Origin: Thermotoga sp.
Lineage (GTDB): Bacteria; Thermotogota; Thermotogae; B3-G13
Reading direction: 5' to 3'
DNA: 17,514 bases
Assembly: GCA_003641555.1 (NCBI GenBank)
Contig: QNAT01000001.1
Location: forward strand, 1 to 17,514
Below the pieces are notes generated by a model. That model worked only from the letters and a program-made list of their open reading frames with translations, was not told where the DNA came from and did not search any database. Below are positions 7,659 through 16,000 of the stretch, in pieces (position 1 is the first letter of the stretch; each line of letters starts with the position of its first letter). The translations under genes and the position numbers were made by a program.

Positions 7659-7714
7659 CATTCTATAGATTACGGGCAGTTCAGTGAGCTCCCTCGTAGC
7701 TCAAAGTAGTTTAC

Positions 7715-8527
7715 TCAACCTGAGTAATTCGATATTCTCTTCGCTATTTCCTGGAAAGCCTTCGCAACCTGGGATTCTGGATGCTCCACTAATACGGGTT
7801 TCCCATTATCTCCATCTTCCACAACACTCACTTCCATAGGAATCTTTCCAATGAATGGGACATCCATCTCTTTCGCCAGTTTTTCGCCACCGCCACTCTT
7901 GAACAAATTTATGATATTACCACAATAAGGGCATATCAACCCTGACATGTTCTCTATGATCCCGATAATGGGTATCTTCAATGCCCTCGCGAAATTCACG
8001 CTCCTGCTCGCATCGAGAAGTGCAACATCTTGCGGTGTTGTAACGATTATTGCGCCATCACTTTCAGGTATCAATTGCATAACGCTCAAAGGTTCATCTC
8101 CTGTGCCCGGAGGGGAATCTATTATTAAGTAGTCCAGAGTACCCCAATTCACATCTCCCAAAAACTGCTTAATAGCTTTCATTTTCAATGGACCTCGCCA
8201 TATCACAGGTTGCTCCTTGCGCAAGAGAAATGCCATAGATACGACCTTTAAACCTGATTTAACGATAACCGGTTCTATCACATTGCCCTCACCAGCGAGT
8301 TGCATCTCCTCTATACCCAACATCTTGGGAACGTTTGGACCGTGTATATCTACATCCAGAATACCAACCTTATATCCTTTTTCGATCAGGGAAATGGAAA
8401 GATTAACGGCAACAGTTGTTTTACCTACCCCACCCTTTCCACTCATGACGAGAAATTTGTGCCCTATCTTTTTCATCTTTTCATCGATCTTGATCTTATC
8501 TTGATCGATATTTGTGTTAATTGCCAT
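7715..8527 (-). CDS. Mrp/NBP35-family P-loop ATPase, Fe-S cluster carrier
   Basis: 270 residues, cytoplasmic. The deviant Walker A is [10 protein letters not shown] (29-38), with [14 protein letters not shown] at 58-71. The Walker B-type segment is DSPPGTGD (137-144), followed by [11 protein letters not shown] and ENMSG (192-196). CPYC (199-202) is the conserved cysteine pair that binds a bridging 4Fe-4S cluster in this family. Mrp/ApbC proteins bind and transfer Fe-S clusters to apoproteins. There is no N-terminal DUF59 domain, unlike many longer Mrp proteins. The start ATG 8527 has a strong GAGGTGATAG. It begins 15 bases after the stop of the glycosidase-like gene, so both are probably on one transcript. 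Confidence 0.93.
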   Translation of the reverse strand: MAINTNIDQDKIKIDEKMKKIGHKFLVMSGKGGVGKTTVAVNLSISLIEKGYKVGILDVDIHGPNVPKMLGIEEMQLAGEGNVIEPVIVKSGLKVVSMAFLLRKEQPVIWRGPLKMKAIKQFLGDVNWGTLDYLIIDSPPGTGDEPLSVMQLIPESDGAIIVTTPQDVALLDASRSVNFARALKIPIIGIIENMSGLICPYCGNIINLFKSGGGEKLAKEMDVPFIGKIPMEVSVVEDGDNGKPVLVEHPESQVAKAFQEIAKRISNYSG

Positions 8528-8542
8528 CTTCTATCACCTCTT

Positions 8543-10819
8543 TTATGCTTTGAAATGTAATTTTTCTTCCTTAGATTCTAATATTTCATTTATCGCCCAT
8601 ATCTTCACATATTTTGGTATGGCAAGAGAAAAATCTCCTTCTAATTCAACCGAAGGTCTTCCATCTTTATAATCTAATACAATGGAAATATCTCCGAACT
8701 TCGTTCGCATATTTCTCGCTTCAAATCTTTTTCCATACAGGGATTTCGGTATGAACCGAAGGATATTCAATACATCTCCATCTTCATAAGCGAAGAAATC
8801 TCTTACTAACGATAGGAATTCTGCTATAGCCCATCCGTGATGACCATCTCCCATCGCTCCTCCGCCTGTTCTCGGATTAACAGCCTCTGGCCATGTATAT
8901 GTAGAAGTCGCCAGCGACAACATGGCTCTGAAAATATTGTAAAATCTTTCATCACCGTTGAAGAATAATATGTGTGCTATCTGCAAAGAGAGATAAACGT
9001 TTATTCCTGAATGCATCATATCATGCATAAGACCTCCTTTTAAGAAATGACTTTCCTGGATATAATTTATGGTATTCATCACCCAATCCTCATCGGATTT
9101 GAGAATGCCCAAAGGATAGGAAGCACATAGAGTACCAACAGCGGCACAGTCCTTTCTCCTGAATGGTCCCGCAGTCATTATCTTCTCCCCGGATCTTCTT
9201 TTAACATATTCTAAAGACTGAAATATCGATTTTCTAAAGGATGCCGCGATATCACTGAACCTTCGTATATCTTCTGTTTTATCAAGTATTTTAGCAGCAC
9301 TTAAGGTTGCATATATTCCCGCCAATCCCCAAAAATCATCCCAATAGAAGTAGTCATTTGGTCCCAGATGCTCTGCACTCATACCGGAGGGTAATAGACC
9401 CTTTATTCCTTCTTCATCTGAACTGATACGATGCTTTTCTATCCATTCCACCCCTCCTGTCATAGAAAGATATACCTCCAGGAGGAACTTCCTATTCCCG
9501 CTCAATTCGTAATGTCTAAACAAGGACCACAGTGCCTCTCCAGTGGAATCCCATTCACCTTCTTGAGATTCAAAAGAACCATCGCCTTTTTGAAGTTCAG
9601 GATATCGTGAGAGTACATTTTCTGCCAATTCGTTGAAACCAAACTCATCAAGACAGTTTAGAAGATACGTGGCATCTCTGAACCAAAAATGATGGTAGGT
9701 AGCAGGACCAGGGGTTATGGTATCACCATCGTATAGCGAGAGTAGATATTCCACATTTGCATCAATCGCCTCTTGAATCACATCGTCTGGAAAGGATATA
9801 CGAGTTTTATTCTCCATCAATTTTTGCCATTTATCACGGCTTAATTCTAAAACATCTCTCCATTTTGAGGAGATAGACACCGAATTTTCTTTTTCCGCTC
9901 GAGATAGATTTATCGGTATCTCTAAGGTCATATCCCACACTTCCTTAGAAGGGTTGATAACATATTCAAGAGCTATTGTGGCTAATTCAGAAGGGGATTC
10001 AAATACCTTTCCATCCCACTGAACTCCCTTTTTTATATGAAGCGTTACATCTTCTTTTCCCATATCTCCAGCATATACAGCAGAGGGAGGAATAGGAACT
10101 TTAACCCCTTTTTCATCATTTATAATTATCCAGGGAGGAATGAATGACACACTTTTTACAAATGCAACACCTTCAGGATTATATGGTCTTACAACAATGA
10201 ATATACGGGCATCTTTTGGTGTTTCAACATGGATGTTCTCGAAGATGGAATTCTCGCAAGCGATATCTTCAAGAGTGCATAGAATATCTTCTGCTTTAAA
10301 AGCGGTCCTAACGCAAGGAATATTTCGATCGAGTAGATCTTGCTCAACACCATCTTTGATGTTACTAAATGTAAGTATTTCTCCCCCTACAGAAAGCCAG
10401 ACATCCACAGACCAATCGTTCGTATATGGAGTAAGCAATCCACGTTCGTCTACTATTCCTTCATTTTGCTTGCCAGGTACACCGAGCATTGTCCAATTTC
10501 TATGGGTGGTATTCATAGCAACCAGGGTAAAAGCTCTCGCTTCGAATGATATATCTTTCGGATCGAATTGACACTTCGCCCAATGTGGGAGTACAGTATC
10601 CAGATTGATCTCAAATGCCATTCTCGTTCTATAACCTCTCAAAAGGTTTATCAATGAACCTGCAAATGCATCAGATGGAAATTTGACCTTTGAAGGAGAA
10701 CCCAATTCGCCGGCGGCCTTGAAATGATCATAAGCATCTTCACATTTAGCCTTGCGTGCCCATCTCCTTATCATTCCTTCGGAAAATATGCCCTTTATGT
10801 TATCGAAGAATCCTGCCAA
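8543..10819 (-). CDS. Six-hairpin glycosidase-like protein, family not assigned
   Basis: About 758 residues without a signal peptide, so probably cytoplasmic. The C-terminal half looks like an (alpha/alpha)6 barrel: HHFWFRDATYLLNCLDEFG (about 376-394), WDSTGEALWSLFRHYEL (about 425-441), FRRKDCAAVGTLCASYPLG (about 553-571) and GDGHHGWAIAEFL (about 653-665). The N-terminal half is beta-rich (IFIVVRPYNPEG, SFIPPWIII), as in GH15/GH65/GDE-like enzymes that carry a beta-sandwich before the barrel. WFRD recalls the GDE/GH133 and GH15 active-site region, but I cannot name the family or catalytic acids. I chose TTG 10819 because GAGGTGAT (10831-10824) is spaced 4 bases away. An upstream in-frame TTG at 10837 lies before that site, in the terminator tail. 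It follows tRNA-Val and precedes the mrp-type gene. Confidence 0.75.
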   Translation of the reverse strand: MAGFFDNIKGIFSEGMIRRWARKAKCEDAYDHFKAAGELGSPSKVKFPSDAFAGSLINLLRGYRTRMAFEINLDTVLPHWAKCQFDPKDISFEARAFTLVAMNTTHRNWTMLGVPGKQNEGIVDERGLLTPYTNDWSVDVWLSVGGEILTFSNIKDGVEQDLLDRNIPCVRTAFKAEDILCTLEDIACENSIFENIHVETPKDARIFIVVRPYNPEGVAFVKSVSFIPPWIIINDEKGVKVPIPPSAVYAGDMGKEDVTLHIKKGVQWDGKVFESPSELATIALEYVINPSKEVWDMTLEIPINLSRAEKENSVSISSKWRDVLELSRDKWQKLMENKTRISFPDDVIQEAIDANVEYLLSLYDGDTITPGPATYHHFWFRDATYLLNCLDEFGFNELAENVLSRYPELQKGDGSFESQEGEWDSTGEALWSLFRHYELSGNRKFLLEVYLSMTGGVEWIEKHRISSDEEGIKGLLPSGMSAEHLGPNDYFYWDDFWGLAGIYATLSAAKILDKTEDIRRFSDIAASFRKSIFQSLEYVKRRSGEKIMTAGPFRRKDCAAVGTLCASYPLGILKSDEDWVMNTINYIQESHFLKGGLMHDMMHSGINVYLSLQIAHILFFNGDERFYNIFRAMLSLATSTYTWPEAVNPRTGGGAMGDGHHGWAIAEFLSLVRDFFAYEDGDVLNILRFIPKSLYGKRFEARNMRTKFGDISIVLDYKDGRPSVELEGDFSLAIPKYVKIWAINEILESKEEKLHFKA

Positions 10820-10823
10820 AAGT

Positions 10824-10831
10824 ATCACCTC
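10824..10831 (-). promoter_or_regulatory. Ribosome binding site of the glycosidase-like gene, abutting a terminator
   Basis: GAGGTGAT on the minus strand ends 4 bases before TTG 10819 and fixes that start. Its first G is also the base directly after the T-tract of the tRNA terminator. No room remains for a promoter between terminator and gene, so expression must come from read-through or from a start inside the tRNA region. Confidence 0.75.
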
Positions 10832-10863
10832 AAACAAAAAGGTCTCCCTTCATTGGAAGACCT
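10831..10863 (-). terminator. Rho-independent terminator after tRNA-Val
   Basis: On the minus strand AGGTCTTCC (10863-10855), loop AATGAA, GGGAGACCT (10848-10840) forms a 9-bp stem with one T-G pair, followed by TTTTTGTTTG. It begins one base after the CCA end of the tRNA, so it should end the ndk-tRNA transcript and help define the 3' end for processing. Confidence 0.85.
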
Positions 10864-10864
10864 C

Positions 10865-10939
10865 TGGTGGGTGCGACAAGGGTCGAACTTGTGGCCTCTT
10901 CCGCGTCAGGGAAGCGCTCTCCCACTGAGCTACGCACCC
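10865..10939 (-). tRNA. tRNA-Val (anticodon GAC), CCA encoded
   Basis: 75 bases fold as a full cloverleaf. The acceptor is GGGTGCG/CGCACCC, the D arm GCTC/GAGC, the anticodon arm CTTCC/GGAAG with loop CTGACGC (anticodon GAC), the variable loop AGGCC, and the T arm ACAAG/CTTGT with loop TTCGACC. Discriminator A is followed by an encoded CCA. It starts 5 bases after the ndk stop, has no promoter of its own in that gap, and is followed by a terminator. It is therefore probably cut from the ndk transcript. Confidence 0.96.
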
Positions 10940-10944
10940 AAAAT

Positions 10945-11361
10945 TTATCTTACTGCTTCTCTACCGAAAAAATGTTCTATTTCCCTTCGTGCCGCTTCTT
11001 CATCGCTTGAAGCATGTATAATGTTTTCCGTCGTCTGAATGGCAAAATCTCCTCTTATTGTTCCAGGAGCTGCTTCCAAAGGGTTGGTTGTACCCAACAT
11101 CTTTCTTACAGTCAAAATAACAGCCTCTCCTTCAAGGATCAATGCCACGACAGGGCCTCTTGTGACGAAATCGATCAACGCATTAAAAAATGGCTTACCA
11201 GCATGCTCTGCATAATGTTCTTCTGCGAATTGCCGGGACATACAGAACATCTTCAATGCTTTCATCTTATAGCCCTTATTCTCGAATCGTGTTATTATCC
11301 TTCCCACTATGCCTTTCTCAACACCATCCGGTTTTATAAATACAAGCGTTTGTTCAACCAT
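10945..11361 (-). CDS. ndk: Nucleoside diphosphate kinase
   Basis: 138 residues, normal family length. It transfers the gamma phosphate of ATP to nucleoside diphosphates through a phosphohistidine. K10 lies in TLVFIKPDGV. RGPVVALILEGEAV, TNPLEAAPGTIRGDF and ENIIHASSD carry the family motifs, with the catalytic H116. After the histidine the usual A/G-S-D-S is A-S-S-D here, a local swap that keeps the length. The start ATG 11361 has GAGGTGA. A consensus sigma-A promoter lies 25-53 bases upstream, and the gene is followed at once by tRNA-Val, so it heads the ndk-tRNA unit and possibly the glycosidase-mrp genes. Confidence 0.97.
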   Translation of the reverse strand: MVEQTLVFIKPDGVEKGIVGRIITRFENKGYKMKALKMFCMSRQFAEEHYAEHAGKPFFNALIDFVTRGPVVALILEGEAVILTVRKMLGTTNPLEAAPGTIRGDFAIQTTENIIHASSDEEAARREIEHFFGREAVR

Positions 11362-11385
11362 TTTTTCACCTCTTATTACAATTAT

Positions 11386-11414
11386 ATTTTATTGCTAATT
11401 CAAATTTTTGTCAA
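11386..11414 (-). promoter_or_regulatory. Sigma-A promoter of ndk / tRNA-Val
   Basis: TTGACA (11414-11409), exactly 17 bases, TAAAAT (11391-11386) on the minus strand. It lies wholly in the 67-base gap between the DUF401 stop and the ndk start. Transcription should begin near 11379, giving a leader of about 18 bases. A near-consensus promoter fits strong expression of ndk and a tRNA. Confidence 0.85.
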
Positions 11415-11428
11415 CTGCTCGAATTGTG

Positions 11429-12619
11429 TCACGAAATCATCATCATGCCAAAGGAAAATAATAACACCAATCCAAGAGGTTTCCACAGATAGCCGTAAAC
11501 TCGTGATAAGGATACGTTAAAATAATCCTTGGTTAGATTAAGACAGAAGTGTGCAGGAGAAAAAAGGACACCTACTACCCCAGAAACAAGGACAAATGCA
11601 GCGGTGGGAAGCAAAGAATGATAACTGGTTATTATGGGCATCAGGATAGGAAAACTCATACCAACACTTGCTTGCGTCACACCCATGAGTAATCCCCCTA
11701 AAAATGGGATCAAGAAGAGTATGAAATATGGAGGGAGGTGTAGTGTTTCAAGCTCAAGGGGTACGCGATTCAAAGCACCACTACTTTCTAAAATATTCTT
11801 GAAGAAAAAAACGGAGATTATGAGCAATATCGTATCCAATTTAAACCCTTCGAGCATATCTGAAATTGGCCTTTTATAGTACAGAATAGCGAATATATCT
11901 ATAGCCAGGAGCGTCCAAAAGAGGTCGGTTTTGAACACCAGAGTTAGAGTGATCACAGCAATTATAGGCCACAAACTCTTCAGGAACAGATATAAGGCTT
12001 TACTCGATTTCATAACACTGGTATCCATCTCTGTAGAAGGTTTATCGATCTTAACAGGTATGAGTATGAATATTATTCCTAAGATCAGCGCTACAACAGT
12101 GAATATCACTTGATAAGATATAATACGATTTAGTTTCACGCCCAGGAGGGCACTTTCCATTATAAGGGACACGTAAAGTGGCCAACTGAATTCCATGATA
12201 TGCCTGAACCAATAATTCACTATCATCTGTTTCTCTCGCGTTACACCGTATTTCGATGAAGCCTTTTCTACTATTGGTGCAGAGAACATTGCCCCTCCTG
12301 GCATTGGTAACATACCTATCACAGCAGGGATCAGTATCAAAAGAACCCTTGGATACTTTATAAGTGATGTAGCGGATAATATCAGTTTATCTAAGCTTCC
12401 GGATTCTCTCAATATGACCGCCATAGACATTATTAGAACGATTATTCCCAATATCTTTAAAATACTTACGGTTGTTATTACATTTCGAATGGATATTAGA
12501 AAATCCCTGGGTTTCAACCCCAACAAGGCTCCAATATAACAAGATGTTATGAGCATTGCGTAAGATAATTTCATCTTAAAGTGCTGTAAAACAACTACTA
12601 CAACAAAACCTGATAGCAA
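11429..12619 (-). CDS. DUF401-family integral membrane protein, start uncertain
   Basis: About 396 residues and roughly ten hydrophobic helices. The family signature is IGMLPMPGGAMFSAPIV (101-117), and a second similar hairpin, GGLLMGVTQASVGMSFPIL, lies in the C-terminal half. This inverted-repeat look is shared with citrate/Na+-type and GntP-like transporters, so a transport role is plausible but unproven. The coordinates use the first conventional start, TTG 12619. A strong GAAAGGAGAG (12650-12641) lies too far upstream for it (21 bases), but 3 and 6 bases before in-frame ATT 12637 and ATC 12634. Starting there completes the first membrane helix (IIVSIILLSGFVVVVVL). The true start may therefore be non-AUG. 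It follows the M50 gene in the tsaB operon. Confidence 0.85.
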   Translation of the reverse strand: MLSGFVVVVVLQHFKMKLSYAMLITSCYIGALLGLKPRDFLISIRNVITTVSILKILGIIVLIMSMAVILRESGSLDKLILSATSLIKYPRVLLILIPAVIGMLPMPGGAMFSAPIVEKASSKYGVTREKQMIVNYWFRHIMEFSWPLYVSLIMESALLGVKLNRIISYQVIFTVVALILGIIFILIPVKIDKPSTEMDTSVMKSSKALYLFLKSLWPIIAVITLTLVFKTDLFWTLLAIDIFAILYYKRPISDMLEGFKLDTILLIISVFFFKNILESSGALNRVPLELETLHLPPYFILFLIPFLGGLLMGVTQASVGMSFPILMPIITSYHSLLPTAAFVLVSGVVGVLFSPAHFCLNLTKDYFNVSLSRVYGYLWKPLGLVLLFSFGMMMIS

Positions 12620-12640
12620 TATTATAGATACGATAATTTT

Positions 12641-12650
12641 CTCTCCTTTC
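12641..12650 (-). promoter_or_regulatory. Strong ribosome binding site pointing to a non-AUG start
   Basis: GAAAGGAGAG on the minus strand is followed by AAA-ATT-ATC in frame with the DUF401 gene. No ATG, GTG or TTG occurs until TTG 12619, which is 21 bases from the site. This suggests initiation at ATT or ATC, or else a local sequence error. Confidence 0.5.
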
Positions 12651-12663
12651 TAAAACAACAATA

Positions 12664-13326
12664 TCACATGCCAATAGTCGCTATTTTTGCAAGCAGATTG
12701 ATAAAAAATCTCAATCCCGGATTCAGAATATGACCGATAACACCGGTTAATATCAATATGAGTAATATGATGACACCATATCTTTCAAGGTAAGCATAAC
12801 TCATTCTGTATCTTTCCGGGATCAAAACCATAAAGACCTTAGAACCATCGAGAGGAGGAATGGGAATGAGGTTGAAGATGAGTAAAACAAGGTTTATGAG
12901 AATAGAATAACCGATTACATCACTTAGATACATGACTATAGGAGAACTCTTTATGGAATAAAAGGTAAATAAGGTGGAGTATTTGTAAAATCCGAAACGG
13001 AAGTAAAAGAAGGATAAGATAACGGCAAGAATAAAATTTGTCAATGGCCCAGCAAGTGAAACGAGGATGATATCTCTCCTCGGATGTCTGAAATTGTAAA
13101 AATTAACAGGTACAGGTTTTGCCCAGCCAAACTTAAATAGGATCAACATTATAGTTCCAATAGGATCCAGATGTTTCAGAGGATTCAAAGTTAATCTTCC
13201 TGCACGTTTTGCAGTATCGTCTCCACATAGATATGCTACATAACCATGCGCTACTTCATGAAAGACTATTGCAACCAAAACCGCCGGTGTTATCCCTACT
13301 ATTTGTCTTATATATTCCCTAAACAT
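12664..13326 (-). CDS. Site-2 protease family (M50) membrane metalloprotease
   Basis: 220 residues, compact, without a PDZ domain. The zinc-binding HEVAH (23-27) lies in the first helix. NPLKHLDPIG (48-57) and NLIPIPPLDG (152-161) are the other family motifs, the last with the third metal-ligand Asp. Helices near 85-110 and 135-155 surround the site. Small bacterial S2P homologues of this type cut substrates within the membrane; substrates are unknown here. The start ATG 13326 overlaps the last 8 bases of the transferase gene (ATG within ...ATGTTTAG), so translation is probably coupled. AAAGGAAC lies 9 bases upstream. It is followed by the DUF401 gene, whose ribosome binding site begins 13 bases after its stop. 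Confidence 0.92.
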   Translation of the reverse strand: MFREYIRQIVGITPAVLVAIVFHEVAHGYVAYLCGDDTAKRAGRLTLNPLKHLDPIGTIMLILFKFGWAKPVPVNFYNFRHPRRDIILVSLAGPLTNFILAVILSFFYFRFGFYKYSTLFTFYSIKSSPIVMYLSDVIGYSILINLVLLIFNLIPIPPLDGSKVFMVLIPERYRMSYAYLERYGVIILLILILTGVIGHILNPGLRFFINLLAKIATIGM

Positions 13327-15982
13327 TGGTTTTTTGTTCCTTTTCTTTTATAGAATCAACGAGAATCTTAACGTATTCTTTTTCGTCTTTAACCTTCCCA
13401 TCGATCTTAGCCAAAATTAGAGATCTGAGTATCTCTCTGTACATAGGTCCTGGGGATATTCCAAGAGACTTGAGAAAATTTCCATCGATCTTTACCTTCG
13501 CTCCATATCCGGTATCATAATATTTCTTCACGTTATCCTTTCCAATTTCTTTTATCTTTGCATATATGAAAGCAATAGATTCATTTGGGAGATCGGATAA
13601 CAATTCATAGAGTTCACTGTTCTTCAAGTTTTCTCTGGAGATGCCAGTTATGACCTTGTTGGATACACTTCTCAGGTTAAGCAGAGATTTTACAAATCTC
13701 TTCGATAAACCGTATCGTTGGGAAACAGAGAGCAACTGTTCTTTGGTATAATACTGCATGAGCACATTCAGATATGCGAAATGCATGTTCAATTTTATGC
13801 CCTTTTTCTTCAGAAAAATGGAAAATTCTCTAACACCCGTTAGTTCCTCAAACATCTCATCATTAAAATATGTATAAGGTAAGATCCATTTCAGGATCTT
13901 CAATCTGGATGATTCCCTTATCGCTTCTGGAGCCTTTTCTTCTTGCATTATTTTCACCATCTCATCCCTTATACGTGCTCCACTCAACTTCTCTATTATA
14001 CCTTCATCAGTGCTGTTTCTCAGCAAGTCCAGTGTTCGTGCTTCTATTTCAAATGCGAATTTCACTTTGAACCTTATCGCTCTCAGAATTCGAGTGGGAT
14101 CTTCTACAAAACTCAGTGTATAAAGAGTTCTTATGAGTTTGTTATCCAGATCCTTTTTACAGTTGAAGAAGTCAAGCAGTACTCCGAATTCGATGGGGTT
14201 CAATTTTACCGCCATTGCATTTATGGTAAAATCGCGTCTGTATAGATCTTTCTTTATTGTACTGATCTCTACATTTGGTAATTTTGCAGGTCGATCGTAA
14301 TACTCTGTTCGGGCAGTCGCTATATCCATTTTGAAACCATCTGGAAAGGATACAACGGCGGTACGGAATTTCTTGTGTTCGTATACACATATATGTTCGA
14401 AGTATAACTTCATTGCTCTTGCGAATCTCAAAGCGTCCCCTTCTACCACTATATCTATATCAACACTCGGCTTACCCATGAGCAGATCTCGCACGAATCC
14501 TCCAACAACGAAGACAGGCATATTCGCATCATTGCCCACGTATCCCAGAATTCTGAGAAGATTCAATATTCTTGGTGAGATCAACTTCATCATCAGACCG
14601 AGCACACTGTGCTTAAGCATCCTGGGTTCTTCGTACATCTTATGTGAACCAGGCGGCAATTTTAAACTGGTATGGAGACCTCTAAGCAGATCAGTTCTCG
14701 TTACTATTCCTACCAACATGTCGTTTTCCATGACGGGTAGTCTTCCAAGCGTGCTACTAATGAGTTTCTCCTTTACATCTGAAAGTGGCATATCAGGTGC
14801 TACCGTTTCGAAGTTCTGACTCATAAAACCCTTAACCGTCCTACTACCATATCCATGATTCAATGCCTTTTCTACCTCTGCTTTGGATATTATACCAACA
14901 AGTTTATTATGTTCTACAATCGGTAATCCATTATAACCCGTTTTATACATCAAAGCATATGCTTCCTCAATGGTCATATCATTCAAAGCTACTCTAACTG
15001 GAGATGACATTATATCTTTCACCTTTATCGCTGGTTTTATTCCCCCCATCTTTATGCCTTCTAATATTTGTCGTTCTACAAATTCGAGATCCACTTTAGT
15101 ACCATCTTTTATGAAATAAGAAGCCGCCTTTTGATGCCCACCTCCACCGAATTTTTCGAAGACACCACCCAAATCTATATCACTTGTTGCTGTTCTACCC
15201 ACCACATATATCCTCTTCCCCATTTTGACTATTGCTATATACGTATCGTAGCTCGTCAATTTCCACAGATTGTTTACTATCATATTCAGACCACCCATAT
15301 ATTTGGGTATCTCCACCCTGGAGATTGCCACAGTATAACTCAGTACGGAGTGAACCTTCGTATTCAAAAAAAGAGAATTCAATAACGTTTTTTGTTCAAA
15401 AGTCAGTTCTATCTTAAGATACTCCGATATGATATTCAGATCTGCTCCGATGGAAAGTAGATAACTCACGGCATCCACATCCCGGCATGTGGTAGTAGGA
15501 TAAACAAGAGAACCCGTATCCTCATATATACCAAGAGCAAAAAGCGTTGCCTCTACAGAAGATATCTTGAGATGCCTTCTCTTTATCTCTTCAACAAAGG
15601 CCGTAACATTGGCTCCTGTTTCATTTCTGTGATAATTATCCGTTACTATATCCTCCTCTCTTAACAGAGGATGATGGTCGTACACAGATATCTTTATATC
15701 TTTTCTACTCAACAATCCACCAAATTTACCGATCCTTTTTCGAGAAGATGTATCTACTATCACTAATTCGGCTATCCTATCTACATCGATTTCATGAAAG
15801 GTCTTCGCTGGCAAAAAGTCAGCATATATCCTCAGAAAATCCTCGACGTTCTGGTTAAAGTTCCCTGGGAATACAACTTCATCTCCAATGCCCAATTTCT
15901 TAGCAGCAAAACAAGATGCAAGCCCGTCAAAATCGGCATTTACATGAGTAGTTATAACCCGTAATCCATTATCCAAATTCAT
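13319..15982 (-). CDS. DHH-CBS-tRNA nucleotidyltransferase fusion (CCA- or A-adding enzyme)
   Basis: 887 residues in three modules. Residues 1-300 are a DHH/DHHA1 phosphoesterase: DFDG (17-20), VDTSS (76-80), DHH (102-104) and FGGGGHQKAAS (278-288). Two CBS domains cover about 320-375 and 384-436. The C-terminal half is a class II tRNA nucleotidyltransferase/poly(A)-polymerase domain: GGFVRD (494-499), catalytic DIDIV (508-512), RRDFTINAMA (582-591) and EDPTRILRAIRF (627-638), with an EDxxR nucleotide-selecting motif. The architecture is known from Thermotoga and Aquifex relatives. Whether it adds CCA or only A cannot be told by eye. I chose ATG 15982; an in-frame TTG at 15988 follows a stop directly. 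No good ribosome binding site precedes either, and a hairpin element lies just upstream. Confidence 0.93.
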   Translation of the reverse strand: MNLDNGLRVITTHVNADFDGLASCFAAKKLGIGDEVVFPGNFNQNVEDFLRIYADFLPAKTFHEIDVDRIAELVIVDTSSRKRIGKFGGLLSRKDIKISVYDHHPLLREEDIVTDNYHRNETGANVTAFVEEIKRRHLKISSVEATLFALGIYEDTGSLVYPTTTCRDVDAVSYLLSIGADLNIISEYLKIELTFEQKTLLNSLFLNTKVHSVLSYTVAISRVEIPKYMGGLNMIVNNLWKLTSYDTYIAIVKMGKRIYVVGRTATSDIDLGGVFEKFGGGGHQKAASYFIKDGTKVDLEFVERQILEGIKMGGIKPAIKVKDIMSSPVRVALNDMTIEEAYALMYKTGYNGLPIVEHNKLVGIISKAEVEKALNHGYGSRTVKGFMSQNFETVAPDMPLSDVKEKLISSTLGRLPVMENDMLVGIVTRTDLLRGLHTSLKLPPGSHKMYEEPRMLKHSVLGLMMKLISPRILNLLRILGYVGNDANMPVFVVGGFVRDLLMGKPSVDIDIVVEGDALRFARAMKLYFEHICVYEHKKFRTAVVSFPDGFKMDIATARTEYYDRPAKLPNVEISTIKKDLYRRDFTINAMAVKLNPIEFGVLLDFFNCKKDLDNKLIRTLYTLSFVEDPTRILRAIRFKVKFAFEIEARTLDLLRNSTDEGIIEKLSGARIRDEMVKIMQEEKAPEAIRESSRLKILKWILPYTYFNDEMFEELTGVREFSIFLKKKGIKLNMHFAYLNVLMQYYTKEQLLSVSQRYGLSKRFVKSLLNLRSVSNKVITGISRENLKNSELYELLSDLPNESIAFIYAKIKEIGKDNVKKYYDTGYGAKVKIDGNFLKSLGISPGPMYREILRSLILAKIDGKVKDEKEYVKILVDSIKEKEQKTNV

Positions 15983-16000
15983 CCACAATCAGGTACAGGA

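Noticed and set aside
7455..7661. 68-codon minus-strand open frame in the gap before mrp
   Set aside because: It is antisense to the decayed toxin region, has no family features, and its upstream ribosome binding site is poor.
7686..7702. Hairpin GAGCT-7-AGCTC downstream of mrp as a terminator, or as a tRNA fragment
   Set aside because: The stem is only 5 bp with no T-tract, and no acceptor, anticodon or T arm can be built around it.
10140..10571. 143-codon plus-strand open frame opposite the glycosidase-like gene
   Set aside because: Low-complexity Ser/Thr-rich shadow with no ribosome binding site; the minus frame is the recognisable protein.
11014..11520. 168-codon plus-strand open frame across ndk and its promoter
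   Set aside because: It runs antisense through ndk, whose active-site motifs are clear, and through a consensus promoter.
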